From NCBI GenBank assembly GCA_017622795.1, contig JAGAQI010000108.1, positions 1-45,111 of the forward strand: a stretch of DNA of 45,111 bases, written 5' to 3'. A program made the translations under genes and the position numbers. This document shows positions 8,432 to 16,720 of the stretch, in pieces (the stretch's first letter is position 1; each line of letters opens with the position of its first letter). The notes under the pieces are model-generated. The model did not search any database. It was not told the origin of the DNA and saw only the letters and a program-made list of their open reading frames with translations. The DNA is from Lachnospiraceae bacterium (GTDB taxonomy: Bacteria > Bacillota > Clostridia > Lachnospirales > Lachnospiraceae).

Positions 8432-10789
8432 TTATACTACGGTAAATACAATCTCTATCGGCTCCAATCCCTCTGCTTGAATCACAAGCTTTGCCTCTCC
8501 GGATTTTCCGGTGGTCTTTACATAGGTACCGCCCATGCCACCGCGCAAGGAAACCGTCTTTGGTCCAATCACCTCTATCGGTCCTTCCGCAGATAAAGAA
8601 ATAATGTCCTGACAGAAAGGAAGCAGATTGTTCTTCTCACTTTCCATACGGAACCGGATGGCTGCCACGTCATACGTATTCTTTTCCATTAATTCCGTGT
8701 GCGAGCACTGCACCTTCAGCTGCTTTTCCTTCATCGGACTCTTTTCAACCGTTTTCACAATCAATCCGTCTTTGACTGCCTCAAACCGGTATACCGTTGC
8801 CTCACCGCCCCAGTCGCTGACATACTTGCCAAACAAATCCACTGCATCGGAAAGCTTCATACCGTAAAACAGCATACATTTTGCTGCCGTCAGTTTTGCA
8901 GAAAGCGGGAGTTTTGCTATACCATACTTTTGGGCTGCTAACAGCACTTTTTTCACAGCCTTGGCTTTTCCCTTTTTATATCCTTCTTCCGTGCACAGGG
9001 AATCTCCCACAAACTCATCAATCATTACCGGACCGTGCGGCATGTTTTCAAACTCCGAGTCGCTTGCCTGGATGGTCTTCACAAACCGGCCGTTTTTGAA
9101 CACCCGGATGCTGTCTGCATTGGTTGCCATGTAAACTTCACCCACATATCCACCCGGATGTTCCCCTATTTCCAGGGAAGAACATACTTCCAGCACAGGT
9201 TCCGATTCCTGCTGGGCAAAGTACAATTCTCCCGCCGGTTTTTTATTACGGAACATATCCGTAACACCATGATAGCAAATGCGGTCACCACTGCCGAAAT
9301 CCTGGTGGGTATTATAGTCAAACATGCACCAGCCAAAGCCGCCGGCAATCTCCTTTTCCCCATAATAGGCATCCATGACCCGGGCATGACGAAGCATGTG
9401 CTCTGTGAGATGTTCTTCAGAATCAAAGCTTTTCGTTGGGAACATATGCCCGTTAAACTCAGAAATCAGCATACCCTTTTTCCTATCCGGTGTAGACTTC
9501 TTTTTCTTTAAGCATCCTGCATTATAGCCTTTATGTGAAAAATCATTATAAGCATATACATCTTCCAGTAAACTGCTCTTCTGAATATAGCGCACGCCAC
9601 TGGTCTGACGGGTAGAATCCAACCCATGGGCAATACGATTTGTCTCTGTATAAAGCTCATCGTCATCCATGGACTCATTAATACGGACGCCCCACAAAAT
9701 AACAGACGGATGGTTGCGGTACTGAAGCACCATCTCCTCTGTATTTTTCAAGGCAATCTTCTTCCAGGTATCATCTCCGATATGCTGCCAGCCCGGAATT
9801 TCCGTAAATACCAATAAGCCCAGTTCATCACAACGGTTGATAAAATGCTGTGACTGCGGATAATGGGAGGTACGGACCGCATTCACGCCCAGTTCCTTCT
9901 TTAAAATTTCCGCATCATACTTTTGCATGGATTCCGGCATGGCATAGCCTACATATGGGTAGCTTTGGTGATGATTCAATCCCCGGAGTTTAAACTTCTT
10001 ATCATTTAAATAAAAACCGTCTTTCTTAAAGACCGCCTCCCGGAAACCGAACCGGGTATCTAAAACATCCACCACATCATTTCCGCGAATCAATTCCGTA
10101 CGGAGAATATATAACTCCGGATGATCCGGATGCCACTCTGAAATACCGGTTACCCGCTGCCAGGACTGGCCTAACGTGCAAATATGGGCGCCGTCGCCAT
10201 CCAGCAATGTCACACGGATTTCATCTTCCGGTAGCTGCAGACAGTCAATCTCCGCCGAAATTTCATAGGTCATGGCAGAAATCCGTCTTGTTTTCACAAA
10301 AACATCTTCAATGCAGGTTTTATCCAGAATATCCAGATAGACTTCACGATACAAACCGCCATAGGTCATGTAATCGATTACCTTTCCAAACGGCGGAACA
10401 TTGATGCTTTCCCGGCTGTCTACTTTTATCGCCAGTACATTTTCTTCGCCAAACATAAGCTGCGGTGCCAAATCCACCGAAAACGCGGTATATCCGCCAA
10501 AATGTTCCGTGATTTTCTCCCCGTTTAGGTAAACTTCTGCCTGATGGCCCGCCGCCTCGATGGTAAGCAGCACCCGCTTTTCTTTCCAGCTTTCTTCCGG
10601 AACAAAACTCTTCCGGTAACCGCTGACCATCTGGTAAATACTTTCGTCAAAGTAGTGAAACGGTGTTTCCGCCACGGTATGGGGCAACGTCACTGTTGCC
10701 GTATCACCCACAAATTCTTTTGATAATAATTCTTCCGTATATTCTGTTGTAAATTCCCAATCCCTGTTCCAATAAATGCGTTCTCTCAT
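8432..10789 (-). CDS. Glycoside hydrolase family 2 protein (beta-galactosidase/beta-glucuronidase-like)
   Basis: 785 aa without a signal peptide, so cytoplasmic. It has an N-terminal jelly-roll sugar-binding domain (about 1-155, with NGEKITEHFGGYTAFSVDL), an immunoglobulin-like domain, then a TIM barrel (about 255-560) with RGLNHHQSYPYVG, RTSHYPQS and ITEIPGW-type strands. The acid/base is predicted at Glu372 (NES, after WGVRI) and the nucleophile at Glu444 (ISEFNG). The usual WGVGNE reads WGVRINE here. A C-terminal beta-domain follows. It would hydrolyse beta-galactosides or related beta-linked sugars taken up by the cell; the exact sugar cannot be told. It is monocistronic, with its own promoter and terminator, and divergent from rpoD. 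Confidence 0.88.
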   Translation of the reverse strand: MRERIYWNRDWEFTTEYTEELLSKEFVGDTATVTLPHTVAETPFHYFDESIYQMVSGYRKSFVPEESWKEKRVLLTIEAAGHQAEVYLNGEKITEHFGGYTAFSVDLAPQLMFGEENVLAIKVDSRESINVPPFGKVIDYMTYGGLYREVYLDILDKTCIEDVFVKTRRISAMTYEISAEIDCLQLPEDEIRVTLLDGDGAHICTLGQSWQRVTGISEWHPDHPELYILRTELIRGNDVVDVLDTRFGFREAVFKKDGFYLNDKKFKLRGLNHHQSYPYVGYAMPESMQKYDAEILKKELGVNAVRTSHYPQSQHFINRCDELGLLVFTEIPGWQHIGDDTWKKIALKNTEEMVLQYRNHPSVILWGVRINESMDDDELYTETNRIAHGLDSTRQTSGVRYIQKSSLLEDVYAYNDFSHKGYNAGCLKKKKSTPDRKKGMLISEFNGHMFPTKSFDSEEHLTEHMLRHARVMDAYYGEKEIAGGFGWCMFDYNTHQDFGSGDRICYHGVTDMFRNKKPAGELYFAQQESEPVLEVCSSLEIGEHPGGYVGEVYMATNADSIRVFKNGRFVKTIQASDSEFENMPHGPVMIDEFVGDSLCTEEGYKKGKAKAVKKVLLAAQKYGIAKLPLSAKLTAAKCMLFYGMKLSDAVDLFGKYVSDWGGEATVYRFEAVKDGLIVKTVEKSPMKEKQLKVQCSHTELMEKNTYDVAAIRFRMESEKNNLLPFCQDIISLSAEGPIEVIGPKTVSLRGGMGGTYVKTTGKSGEAKLVIQAEGLEPIEIVFTVV

Positions 10790-10836
10790 CCGTATAACCT
10801 CTCTTCTTTTGCAGGCAAATCGCCCGTTTCACGCAA

Positions 10837-10866
10837 AGTATACCTCATTTTGACAACTTCTTGCAA
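10837..10866 (-). promoter_or_regulatory. Probable promoter of the GH2 gene
   Basis: Minus-strand TTGCAA (10861-10866), 18 bp spacer, TATACT (10837-10842), about 45 bp before the GH2 start. The -35 is imperfect. No catabolite-repression site was recognised with confidence. Confidence 0.55.
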
Positions 10867-10916
10867 CAGATTCTTAAATTCTTCAAAAATTTCTCTTTTC
10901 TTTTTGCATGGACCTG

Positions 10917-10925
10917 TGTTATAAT
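10917..10925 (+). promoter_or_regulatory. Extended -10 promoter of rpoD
   Basis: TGTTATAAT, a perfect -10 with the upstream TGn extension, lies 49 bp before the rpoD start. The -35 region is a poor T-rich stretch, as expected for an extended -10 promoter. Confidence 0.6.
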
Positions 10926-10974
10926 GTCGCTTAGTCGGCTTTATTGCCAGAAATATAGAGATGAGGAAACAAGA

Positions 10975-12087
10975 ATGAGTGATTTACAGGCTTCTTTTGA
11001 AGCAAAGCTGCAGGAACTTCTTGCCATGGGACGTGCCAATAAGGACGCCATTGAAATCGACAAGGTAAATGATTTCTTTAAAGGCTTTGATTTATCTGCC
11101 GCACAAACTGATAAAATTTATGAGTATTTGGAAAATAACGGTATTGTCATTATTACTCCGTTCGAAGATGACGAACCTTCCGAAGAAGCTCTCCTTGATA
11201 TGGATCAGGAAGACGAGGCACTTTTAGAAGCTGAAGATTTAAATGCTCTTGCCAATGTCATGTCCGACGACCCGGTAAAACAGTATTTAAAAGAAATCGG
11301 TGATTATCCTCTCCTTTCCCTTGAAGAAGAGGTTGCACTGGCAGAACGCATCCAGGCCGGAGACAGCGCTGCTAAGCAGCAGTTGGCAGAATCCAACCTG
11401 CGTCTGGTTGTCAGCATTGCAAAACGTTATGTAGGCCGCGGTCTTTCCTTCCTTGATTTAATTCAGGAAGGTAACTTAGGTCTTATCAAGGCTGTGGAAA
11501 AGTTCGACCACACCAAGGGCTACAAATTTTCCACCTATGCCACCTGGTGGATCCGTCAGGCTATTACCCGTGCTATTGCAGACCAGTCCCGTACCATCCG
11601 TATTCCGGTACACATGTCTGAAGTTATTAACAAAACCTACCGTGTTTCCCGTACCTTAATGCAAGAACTCGGCCGTGAACCATCCGAACAGGAAATCGCT
11701 GATGTTATGGGACTTCCGGTAGATAAAGTCCGTGAAATCTTAAAGGTTTCCGCAGACCCAATCTCCCTAGATTCTCCAATCGGCGAAGAAGATGACAGCC
11801 ATTTAGGCGACTTCATCAAGGACGAACGCATCATGGGTCCGGAAGAGGCTGCTGCCCATTCCATGTTACAGGATCAGATTCAAAAGCTGTTGGAAACCCT
11901 CACCGAGCGTGAGCAAAGGGTATTAACCCTCCGCTTCGGCTTACAGGACGGCAGAAACCGCACTTTGGAAGAAGTAGGTAAGGAATTTAACGTAACCCGT
12001 GAACGTATCCGTCAGATTGAGGCAAAGGCGCTGAGAAAGTTACGTCATCCAAGCCGCGCAAAGCTCCTCAAGGGATATGATATTTAG
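10975..12087 (+). CDS. rpoD: Primary sigma factor SigA/RpoD
   Basis: 370 aa housekeeping sigma factor. Region 1.1 is present at the N-terminus (about 1-80, acidic). Region 1.2 reads [21 protein letters not shown]. Region 2 includes [38 protein letters not shown] and [22 protein letters not shown], which holds the -10 recognition and melting residues. Region 3 follows, and region 4 has [22 protein letters not shown] with the -35 recognition helix. The frame is open further upstream, but ATG 10975 has GAGG 8 nt before it and gives the normal N-terminus. No dnaG is adjacent, unlike the usual dnaG-rpoD order. A class B structured element follows the stop codon. Confidence 0.96.
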   Translation: MSDLQASFEAKLQELLAMGRANKDAIEIDKVNDFFKGFDLSAAQTDKIYEYLENNGIVIITPFEDDEPSEEALLDMDQEDEALLEAEDLNALANVMSDDPVKQYLKEIGDYPLLSLEEEVALAERIQAGDSAAKQQLAESNLRLVVSIAKRYVGRGLSFLDLIQEGNLGLIKAVEKFDHTKGYKFSTYATWWIRQAITRAIADQSRTIRIPVHMSEVINKTYRVSRTLMQELGREPSEQEIADVMGLPVDKVREILKVSADPISLDSPIGEEDDSHLGDFIKDERIMGPEEAAAHSMLQDQIQKLLETLTEREQRVLTLRFGLQDGRNRTLEEVGKEFNVTRERIRQIEAKALRKLRHPSRAKLLKGYDI

Positions 12088-12105
12088 TTCCCGCATTTAG
12101 TTTTT

Positions 12106-12263
12106 GAAAATTAATAATCCCCGGCAAGAATTTGTCTTCCGAAAACACGCTCGCGCTTCCATCGAAACGTAGCGGTACTAAGTTCGAAAAAACCTCACTA
12201 AGTACCGACGTTTCTCCAGGGTTTTCTACAGACAAATTCTTGCCGGGGATTTCTTAATTTTTC
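12106..12263. repeat. Class B structured element, copy 1, downstream of rpoD
   Basis: The main element is 134 nt (12117-12250). The outer stem is 20 perfect base pairs (12117-12136 with 12231-12250), extended by GAAAATTAA against TTAATTTTTC. Inside are GAAAAC/GTTTTC (12141-12146, 12221-12226), GAAACGT/ACGTTTC (12164-12170, 12208-12214) and CGGTACT/AGTACCG (12173-12179, 12201-12207). Core segments CATCGAAACGTAGC and ACGTTTCTCCAGGGTTTT also occur in the copy at 42681-42828, but the outer stem and the seven-bp inner stem have entirely different, still complementary sequences there. It begins 18 bp after the rpoD stop, so it may double as terminator or 3' stabiliser. Confidence 0.88.
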
Positions 12264-12291
12264 ATAAGCTAAAATGAAAGGGAATTAAATA

Positions 12292-12486
12292 TCATAAAGC
12301 CTTCGTTTTTGCTTCCTTCGCTGCTTTAGAAAGCATGCCACCGATTTTTCCGGTTTCTTTTGCGGAAAGGGACTGCCAGCCATCAGTTAAGACTTTATCA
12401 AGCAGACCAAGTTCTTTGGCAATTTCGTACTTTCTTTTTTCTTCCGGTTTAATTTCACTAAGTACAATCGGTTTTCTTTTTTTCAT
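12292..12486 (-). CDS. Small acid-soluble spore protein, alpha/beta type
   Basis: 64 aa, basic and rich in Lys/Ala. The central KYEIAKELGL (19-28) matches the YEIA cleavage site of the germination protease GPR. DKVLTDGWQSLSAKETGKIGG (30-50) resembles the DNA-binding helix and GxxGG segment of the divergent alpha/beta-type SASP common in Clostridia. Such proteins coat and protect spore DNA and are degraded on germination. The start has AGGAGG at good spacing. It stands alone between two structured elements. Expression would be expected from a forespore sigma factor (sigma-G), but no such promoter was identified with confidence. Confidence 0.82.
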   Translation of the reverse strand: MKKRKPIVLSEIKPEEKRKYEIAKELGLLDKVLTDGWQSLSAKETGKIGGMLSKAAKEAKTKAL

Positions 12487-12569
12487 GGGAACCTCCTAAA
12501 TCATTTCTTTTATATTTTGAGTGTTTCCATAAATTTCATGTTTATACATAACGGCTTGCTATATAACAT

Positions 12570-12720
12570 AAATTTTAGGCACTACATTATCCAAGTGTCC
12601 GACATCTCAGCCTACCGATGTACGATACATACGGACAAACGAATTTATTTGTTTGCTCCGTATGAAGCGAACACGGTAGGAGGAGTCAGGCGGACACGGA
12701 TAATGTAGTGCCTAAAATTT
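12570..12720. repeat. Class C long palindromic element (151 nt)
   Basis: The outer stem is 23 perfect base pairs (12570-12592 with 12698-12720), then GTGTCCG/CGGACAC (12595-12601, 12691-12697), CCTACCG/CGGTAGG (12611-12617, 12674-12680), and an apical hairpin CATACGGA/TCCGTATG (12628-12635, 12657-12664) with CAAAC/GTTTG. Internal loops separate the stems. It lies 16 bp after the addA stop and before the spore protein gene, so it probably ends the addBA transcript. No second copy is in the window. Confidence 0.8.
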
Positions 12721-12736
12721 TAATATATAATAACCT

Positions 12737-15700
12737 TTATTCTATCCTGAAATCTTCGTTGGTTCCAAAAGCGTAAAACCACACTTCTTTTACTTTCTTT
12801 CCGGTCAGTTTTTCCAGGGCCGTACGATAATAGCCCAACTGACTCTGATATTTCTTTGTAAGTTCGGTTTTTGCATCTTCGTGAATACGGTCCGTCTTAT
12901 AATCCATCAGTATCAGACCGTCCTCTTCTTCAAAGAATGCATCGATAACGCCTTGGACTAAAACCAATTCTTCACTTTCGGAATCCGGGAACAATTCTTT
13001 AGCCGGAATACCAATAACAAAGGGCTGCTCTCTGCGAAGCGTTCCTGCATCTTCGGCACGGCACATACGTCTGCCGAGTCCGGAGGCGAAAAACTTAACC
13101 AGCTTGGTATCATTCACCGCATCCCGTTCTTCCTGCTTTAAGCTTCCGTCTTTTACCATGGAATCTAACGTGGACCTTACAGCACTTTTCGGCATATCCG
13201 CCGCAAAGGTCATCAGTTCCATAATGTGATGATAAATGGTACCTCTGTCACTACCGGAAATGGTTTTTTCCGGTTTTAGAAATTCCGGATACGTACAATC
13301 ATCTTCCGGAATTGTCAGCTCACCTGAGGAATCCAGCTGCAAGACAAAGTTACCATGGGCATCCACGGTGTCAAACGATATTTCATCAAATGCCACTTCA
13401 TCAAAGGATATTTCATCCGGTAATAGCTGTTGTACAGAAGATGCCCCATCTGCAGAAACTGAAGCTGCCCGGTTACTACCCTGCAGTTCTGCCGCCTCGC
13501 TTTCTTCTGCTTCCAAATGCATTCTTTTCAGTTCAGAAACCGTCACCTTTACCGGAAGATTTGCCTCCGTTTTGTAAGGATATTCAAAAGAATTTTGTAA
13601 TTCCAACAATTCCCGGACTGCCACCGCATCCTCTGTAGAAACAGGCTCCATGTCTTTCATTTGGGAAAGGACGTGTAACAATTCTTCTTTTGTCAGGGCA
13701 TTTTCCATCTGTTCCGTCACACGGTCTGCCGCTCCCCGTTCCATCAACAGATACTTCCCGGTAAATACAGCCTCCGGAAACTCCTCTGTTTCCATATGCT
13801 TCACGATAGAAATTGTAACATCTTCTTCCGATAAACGATGGAGTGCCTCAAACCCATTTCCCGCAAACAACAGCGGACAAATAAAATCATAGTAGGAACC
13901 TGCCCCGGCAATATAAGAAGGTAATATTCCCCGGCCATCCACGGTTTCCGCCTGTTGCCTCCAAATCGTATATTTCTTTTGCGGTTCCTTCATGGTACCT
14001 ACCATAATCAGCTTCTCTCTTGCTCTGGTCATGGCAACGTAGAGCACTCTCAACTCCTCGGCAATCATTTCACTGTTCATCTGCTTTGCAATCATTTTTT
14101 TCAACAGCGTCGGTGATTTTACCCGGAGGGTTGTATCCACAAATTCCGGACCAAGTCCAAGCCCTGCATGAATAATGAGGCGTTCTCTCATATCCCTGCG
14201 GTTAAATTTCTTTTCCATACCACAAAGAAATACCACCGGAAATTCCAGACCTTTGCTCTTATGGATACTCATAATACGCACCTGCTGTCCGGCCTCTGTG
14301 TTTCCGGCTTCGCCAAAGTCCACTTCATATTTAATCAGCCGGTCAATATAGCGAATAAAATCATACAAGCCACTGAAGCTGGTCGCCTCGTACTGTTTTG
14401 CCTTTACAATCAGCATATCCAGATTTCCTCTGCGCCGTTCGCCTCCCGGCATTACCGTCACCATATCTTTAAAACCGCTGTAGTCATAAAATTTTCCAAT
14501 CAATTCATGAATACTTACATACTCTGTTTCTTCCCGAAGGCGGTCATATAAAGCAAAGAATTTTGCTGCCTTGGAATTAATCCCGTCATTTTTTCCGAGA
14601 GCATTAGCCGCCGCTTCCCGCGCAGCCTCATACAGACACCGGTTTGTTTTATTCTTTGCGGATACTGCGCCATATGTCACCCGGAGTTCTGCCAGTTCTT
14701 TGGCATTAAATCCGCCGATTGGGGAGTGTAACACTGCCGCAAACGGGATATCCTGCTTCGGATTATCTAAAATACGCAGAAAATCCAGTGTTTTTCCGAT
14801 TTCAAAGGTTTTGAAATATCCGGCACCGGTATCTGCATATGCCGGAATTCCCTGCTCGGTCAGCACCTCTAAAAACGCCTCGGACCAACCACTCATGGTA
14901 CGGAGTAAAATTACAATATCTCCGTACTCCACCGGTCTTTCTTCACTGCCAACCGTCAATTCGGAATGGCGAAGCTCTTTGATGCGCTTTGCCACCGCAT
15001 ATGCTTCTGCCTGAACCAAAGTCTTTTCCGCTCCGGATAATTCTCCGTCTTCCTCCTTGATTGTTCCGCCATGCTCCTGCTCTTCCGAAGAAGCCTCAAA
15101 CTCCGTTTCCTCGGAATCCATGTCAGTCCCTGCGGATTCTGCATTTACAAATATCACTTCCGTACAGTGACATTCTTTTTCCTCCGGATAAGAGGCACCA
15201 AAATAAAGAGAGGCCGCCGCATCATACTCCACTTCGGTGAAATCCTTATGCATCAGTCCCGCAAACAATACATTAATTGCATCCAGCACACTTCGCCGAC
15301 TGCGGAAATTTTTCGCCAAATCAATTTTCTGTGCCGGGCCTTCGCTTTGGTAGGTTTCATATTTTTCCATGAACAAATCCGGACATGCCATGCGGAACCG
15401 GTAAATGCTCTGTTTTACATCGCCTACCATAAACACATTCGGTGTGTTCTTCCAGGCACCGGAAACGCTGGTCAGCACAGCCTCCTGAATCAGGTTACTG
15501 TCCTGATATTCATCTATCATAATTTCATCGAACCGCCCGGACAGCACCTTCGCAGCCTCTGTAGGCTCGATACGTCCCTGTCCGCACGGCTTTGTCAGAA
15601 TTCGAAGCGCCATATGCTCCAAATCATTAAAGTCCAAAAGATTCTTTTCCTTTTTTTCTGCTTCATACTGCCTAAGGAACTGTTTTGTTAAGTCCACCAG

Positions 15701-16705
15701 CCCCTGCATCGGAAGCTTCATATGGGTAATACTCTCCCACATTTCTTCCGGCGATTCATAGAAAAAATCATCCTTTATCTTCTTTATCTGCTTTTTTATT
15801 TGTTCTCTCAGGCTTTTTGCCAATTCTTTTTTTTCTTCGGAAGCGTTTTGCTTCTTTCTGGAAAGGGCAGTAAATTTATGTTGCTCCAGGGCGGCAGAAA
15901 AGGTAACATAGTCCTTTGCGGCAGAAAGCAGACGCAGCAGTTCTGCCTCATCCTCCCGGAAGGTTTCTGCATAGGCTGCCGGTCCGTCCGGTTCCATGGT
16001 TAATGCAAACAACCGGTTTATCAAAATCCTGCAGTCCTCCAGACAGAGTTTCACTTCTTCCATCACAAGCTTTGCCATCAAGCCGGATGCAAACTCCTTT
16101 TTAGAAAAAGTAAACTCACGCAGCAGCGCCTCCAGCCACTCCTCCGGATTCAGCTGGCTCATGGCAAGATGATACAATTTCATTACATAACCGGTAACCG
16201 CGTCCGTGTTTTTTACGGAACCAAAACTCTCCACAAAGGAAAAAAATGCCTTCTCTTCTTTTTCATAGGCCTGCTCTAATACCTTCTCCAGTACATCAGC
16301 CCGAAGCAGGGATAACTCTGCCTCATCCCCGATGCGGAATCCCGGATCCAGGGCAAGCAAATGGAAAAATTCCCGGATAACAGAAAGACAAAAGCTGTGA
16401 ATGGTAGTAATTTTGGCATTATGCAACAGCATCATCTGCCGCTGCAAATGAGTACTTTCCGGATGTAGGGAAATAGCCTCTTCAATGGCAGCACCAATAC
16501 GCTCCCGCATTTCTGCCGCAGCTGCATTGGTAAAGGTTACAATCAGGAGTCGGTCAATATCCTGACCCTCCTCCGTTACCTTTTTAATGATTCTTTTTAC
16601 TAAAACCGCAGTTTTACCGGAACCGGCGGCGGCTGTCACCAACAGGTTACAGTTTCTGGTATCCACTACCTTTTGCTGTTCCGGCGTCAATCTGATTTCA
16701 GCCAT
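12737..16705 (-). CDS. addA: ATP-dependent helicase/nuclease subunit A
   Basis: 1322 aa, larger subunit of the AddAB helicase-nuclease that resects double-strand breaks for RecA-dependent repair. Helicase motifs: Walker A AAAGSGKT (25-32), Walker B IMIDEYQDSN, GDVKQSIYRFRMACPDLF, IMSIHKSKGLEFPVVF and LYVAMTRAREKLIMVG. The C-terminal RecB-type nuclease domain shows GVIDAFFEEEDGLILMDYKTDR with the metal-binding Asp and DYKTD. The segment around residues 1075-1140 is acidic and low in complexity (repeated DEISFDEVAFDEISFD) and is probably a disordered linker before the nuclease domain. The ATG is preceded by AAGGGAG. It lies 15 bp after addB. Confidence 0.95.
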   Translation of the reverse strand: MAEIRLTPEQQKVVDTRNCNLLVTAAAGSGKTAVLVKRIIKKVTEEGQDIDRLLIVTFTNAAAAEMRERIGAAIEEAISLHPESTHLQRQMMLLHNAKITTIHSFCLSVIREFFHLLALDPGFRIGDEAELSLLRADVLEKVLEQAYEKEEKAFFSFVESFGSVKNTDAVTGYVMKLYHLAMSQLNPEEWLEALLREFTFSKKEFASGLMAKLVMEEVKLCLEDCRILINRLFALTMEPDGPAAYAETFREDEAELLRLLSAAKDYVTFSAALEQHKFTALSRKKQNASEEKKELAKSLREQIKKQIKKIKDDFFYESPEEMWESITHMKLPMQGLVDLTKQFLRQYEAEKKEKNLLDFNDLEHMALRILTKPCGQGRIEPTEAAKVLSGRFDEIMIDEYQDSNLIQEAVLTSVSGAWKNTPNVFMVGDVKQSIYRFRMACPDLFMEKYETYQSEGPAQKIDLAKNFRSRRSVLDAINVLFAGLMHKDFTEVEYDAAASLYFGASYPEEKECHCTEVIFVNAESAGTDMDSEETEFEASSEEQEHGGTIKEEDGELSGAEKTLVQAEAYAVAKRIKELRHSELTVGSEERPVEYGDIVILLRTMSGWSEAFLEVLTEQGIPAYADTGAGYFKTFEIGKTLDFLRILDNPKQDIPFAAVLHSPIGGFNAKELAELRVTYGAVSAKNKTNRCLYEAAREAAANALGKNDGINSKAAKFFALYDRLREETEYVSIHELIGKFYDYSGFKDMVTVMPGGERRRGNLDMLIVKAKQYEATSFSGLYDFIRYIDRLIKYEVDFGEAGNTEAGQQVRIMSIHKSKGLEFPVVFLCGMEKKFNRRDMRERLIIHAGLGLGPEFVDTTLRVKSPTLLKKMIAKQMNSEMIAEELRVLYVAMTRAREKLIMVGTMKEPQKKYTIWRQQAETVDGRGILPSYIAGAGSYYDFICPLLFAGNGFEALHRLSEEDVTISIVKHMETEEFPEAVFTGKYLLMERGAADRVTEQMENALTKEELLHVLSQMKDMEPVSTEDAVAVRELLELQNSFEYPYKTEANLPVKVTVSELKRMHLEAEESEAAELQGSNRAASVSADGASSVQQLLPDEISFDEVAFDEISFDTVDAHGNFVLQLDSSGELTIPEDDCTYPEFLKPEKTISGSDRGTIYHHIMELMTFAADMPKSAVRSTLDSMVKDGSLKQEERDAVNDTKLVKFFASGLGRRMCRAEDAGTLRREQPFVIGIPAKELFPDSESEELVLVQGVIDAFFEEEDGLILMDYKTDRIHEDAKTELTKKYQSQLGYYRTALEKLTGKKVKEVWFYAFGTNEDFRIE

Positions 16706-16720
16706 GGCTACTCCCTTCTG

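Noticed and set aside
8160-8480. A 106-codon frame through class A copy 1, and similar short frames in copy 2.
   Set aside because: The two copies are out of frame with each other (for example one has an extra G after CTTGAAAG), so the conserved feature is nucleotide pairing rather than protein.
12106-12263. Class B as an integron attC site or an insertion sequence end.
   Set aside because: There are no GTTRRRY-type recombination boxes, no transposase or integrase nearby, and stem changes are compensatory rather than conserved terminal repeats.
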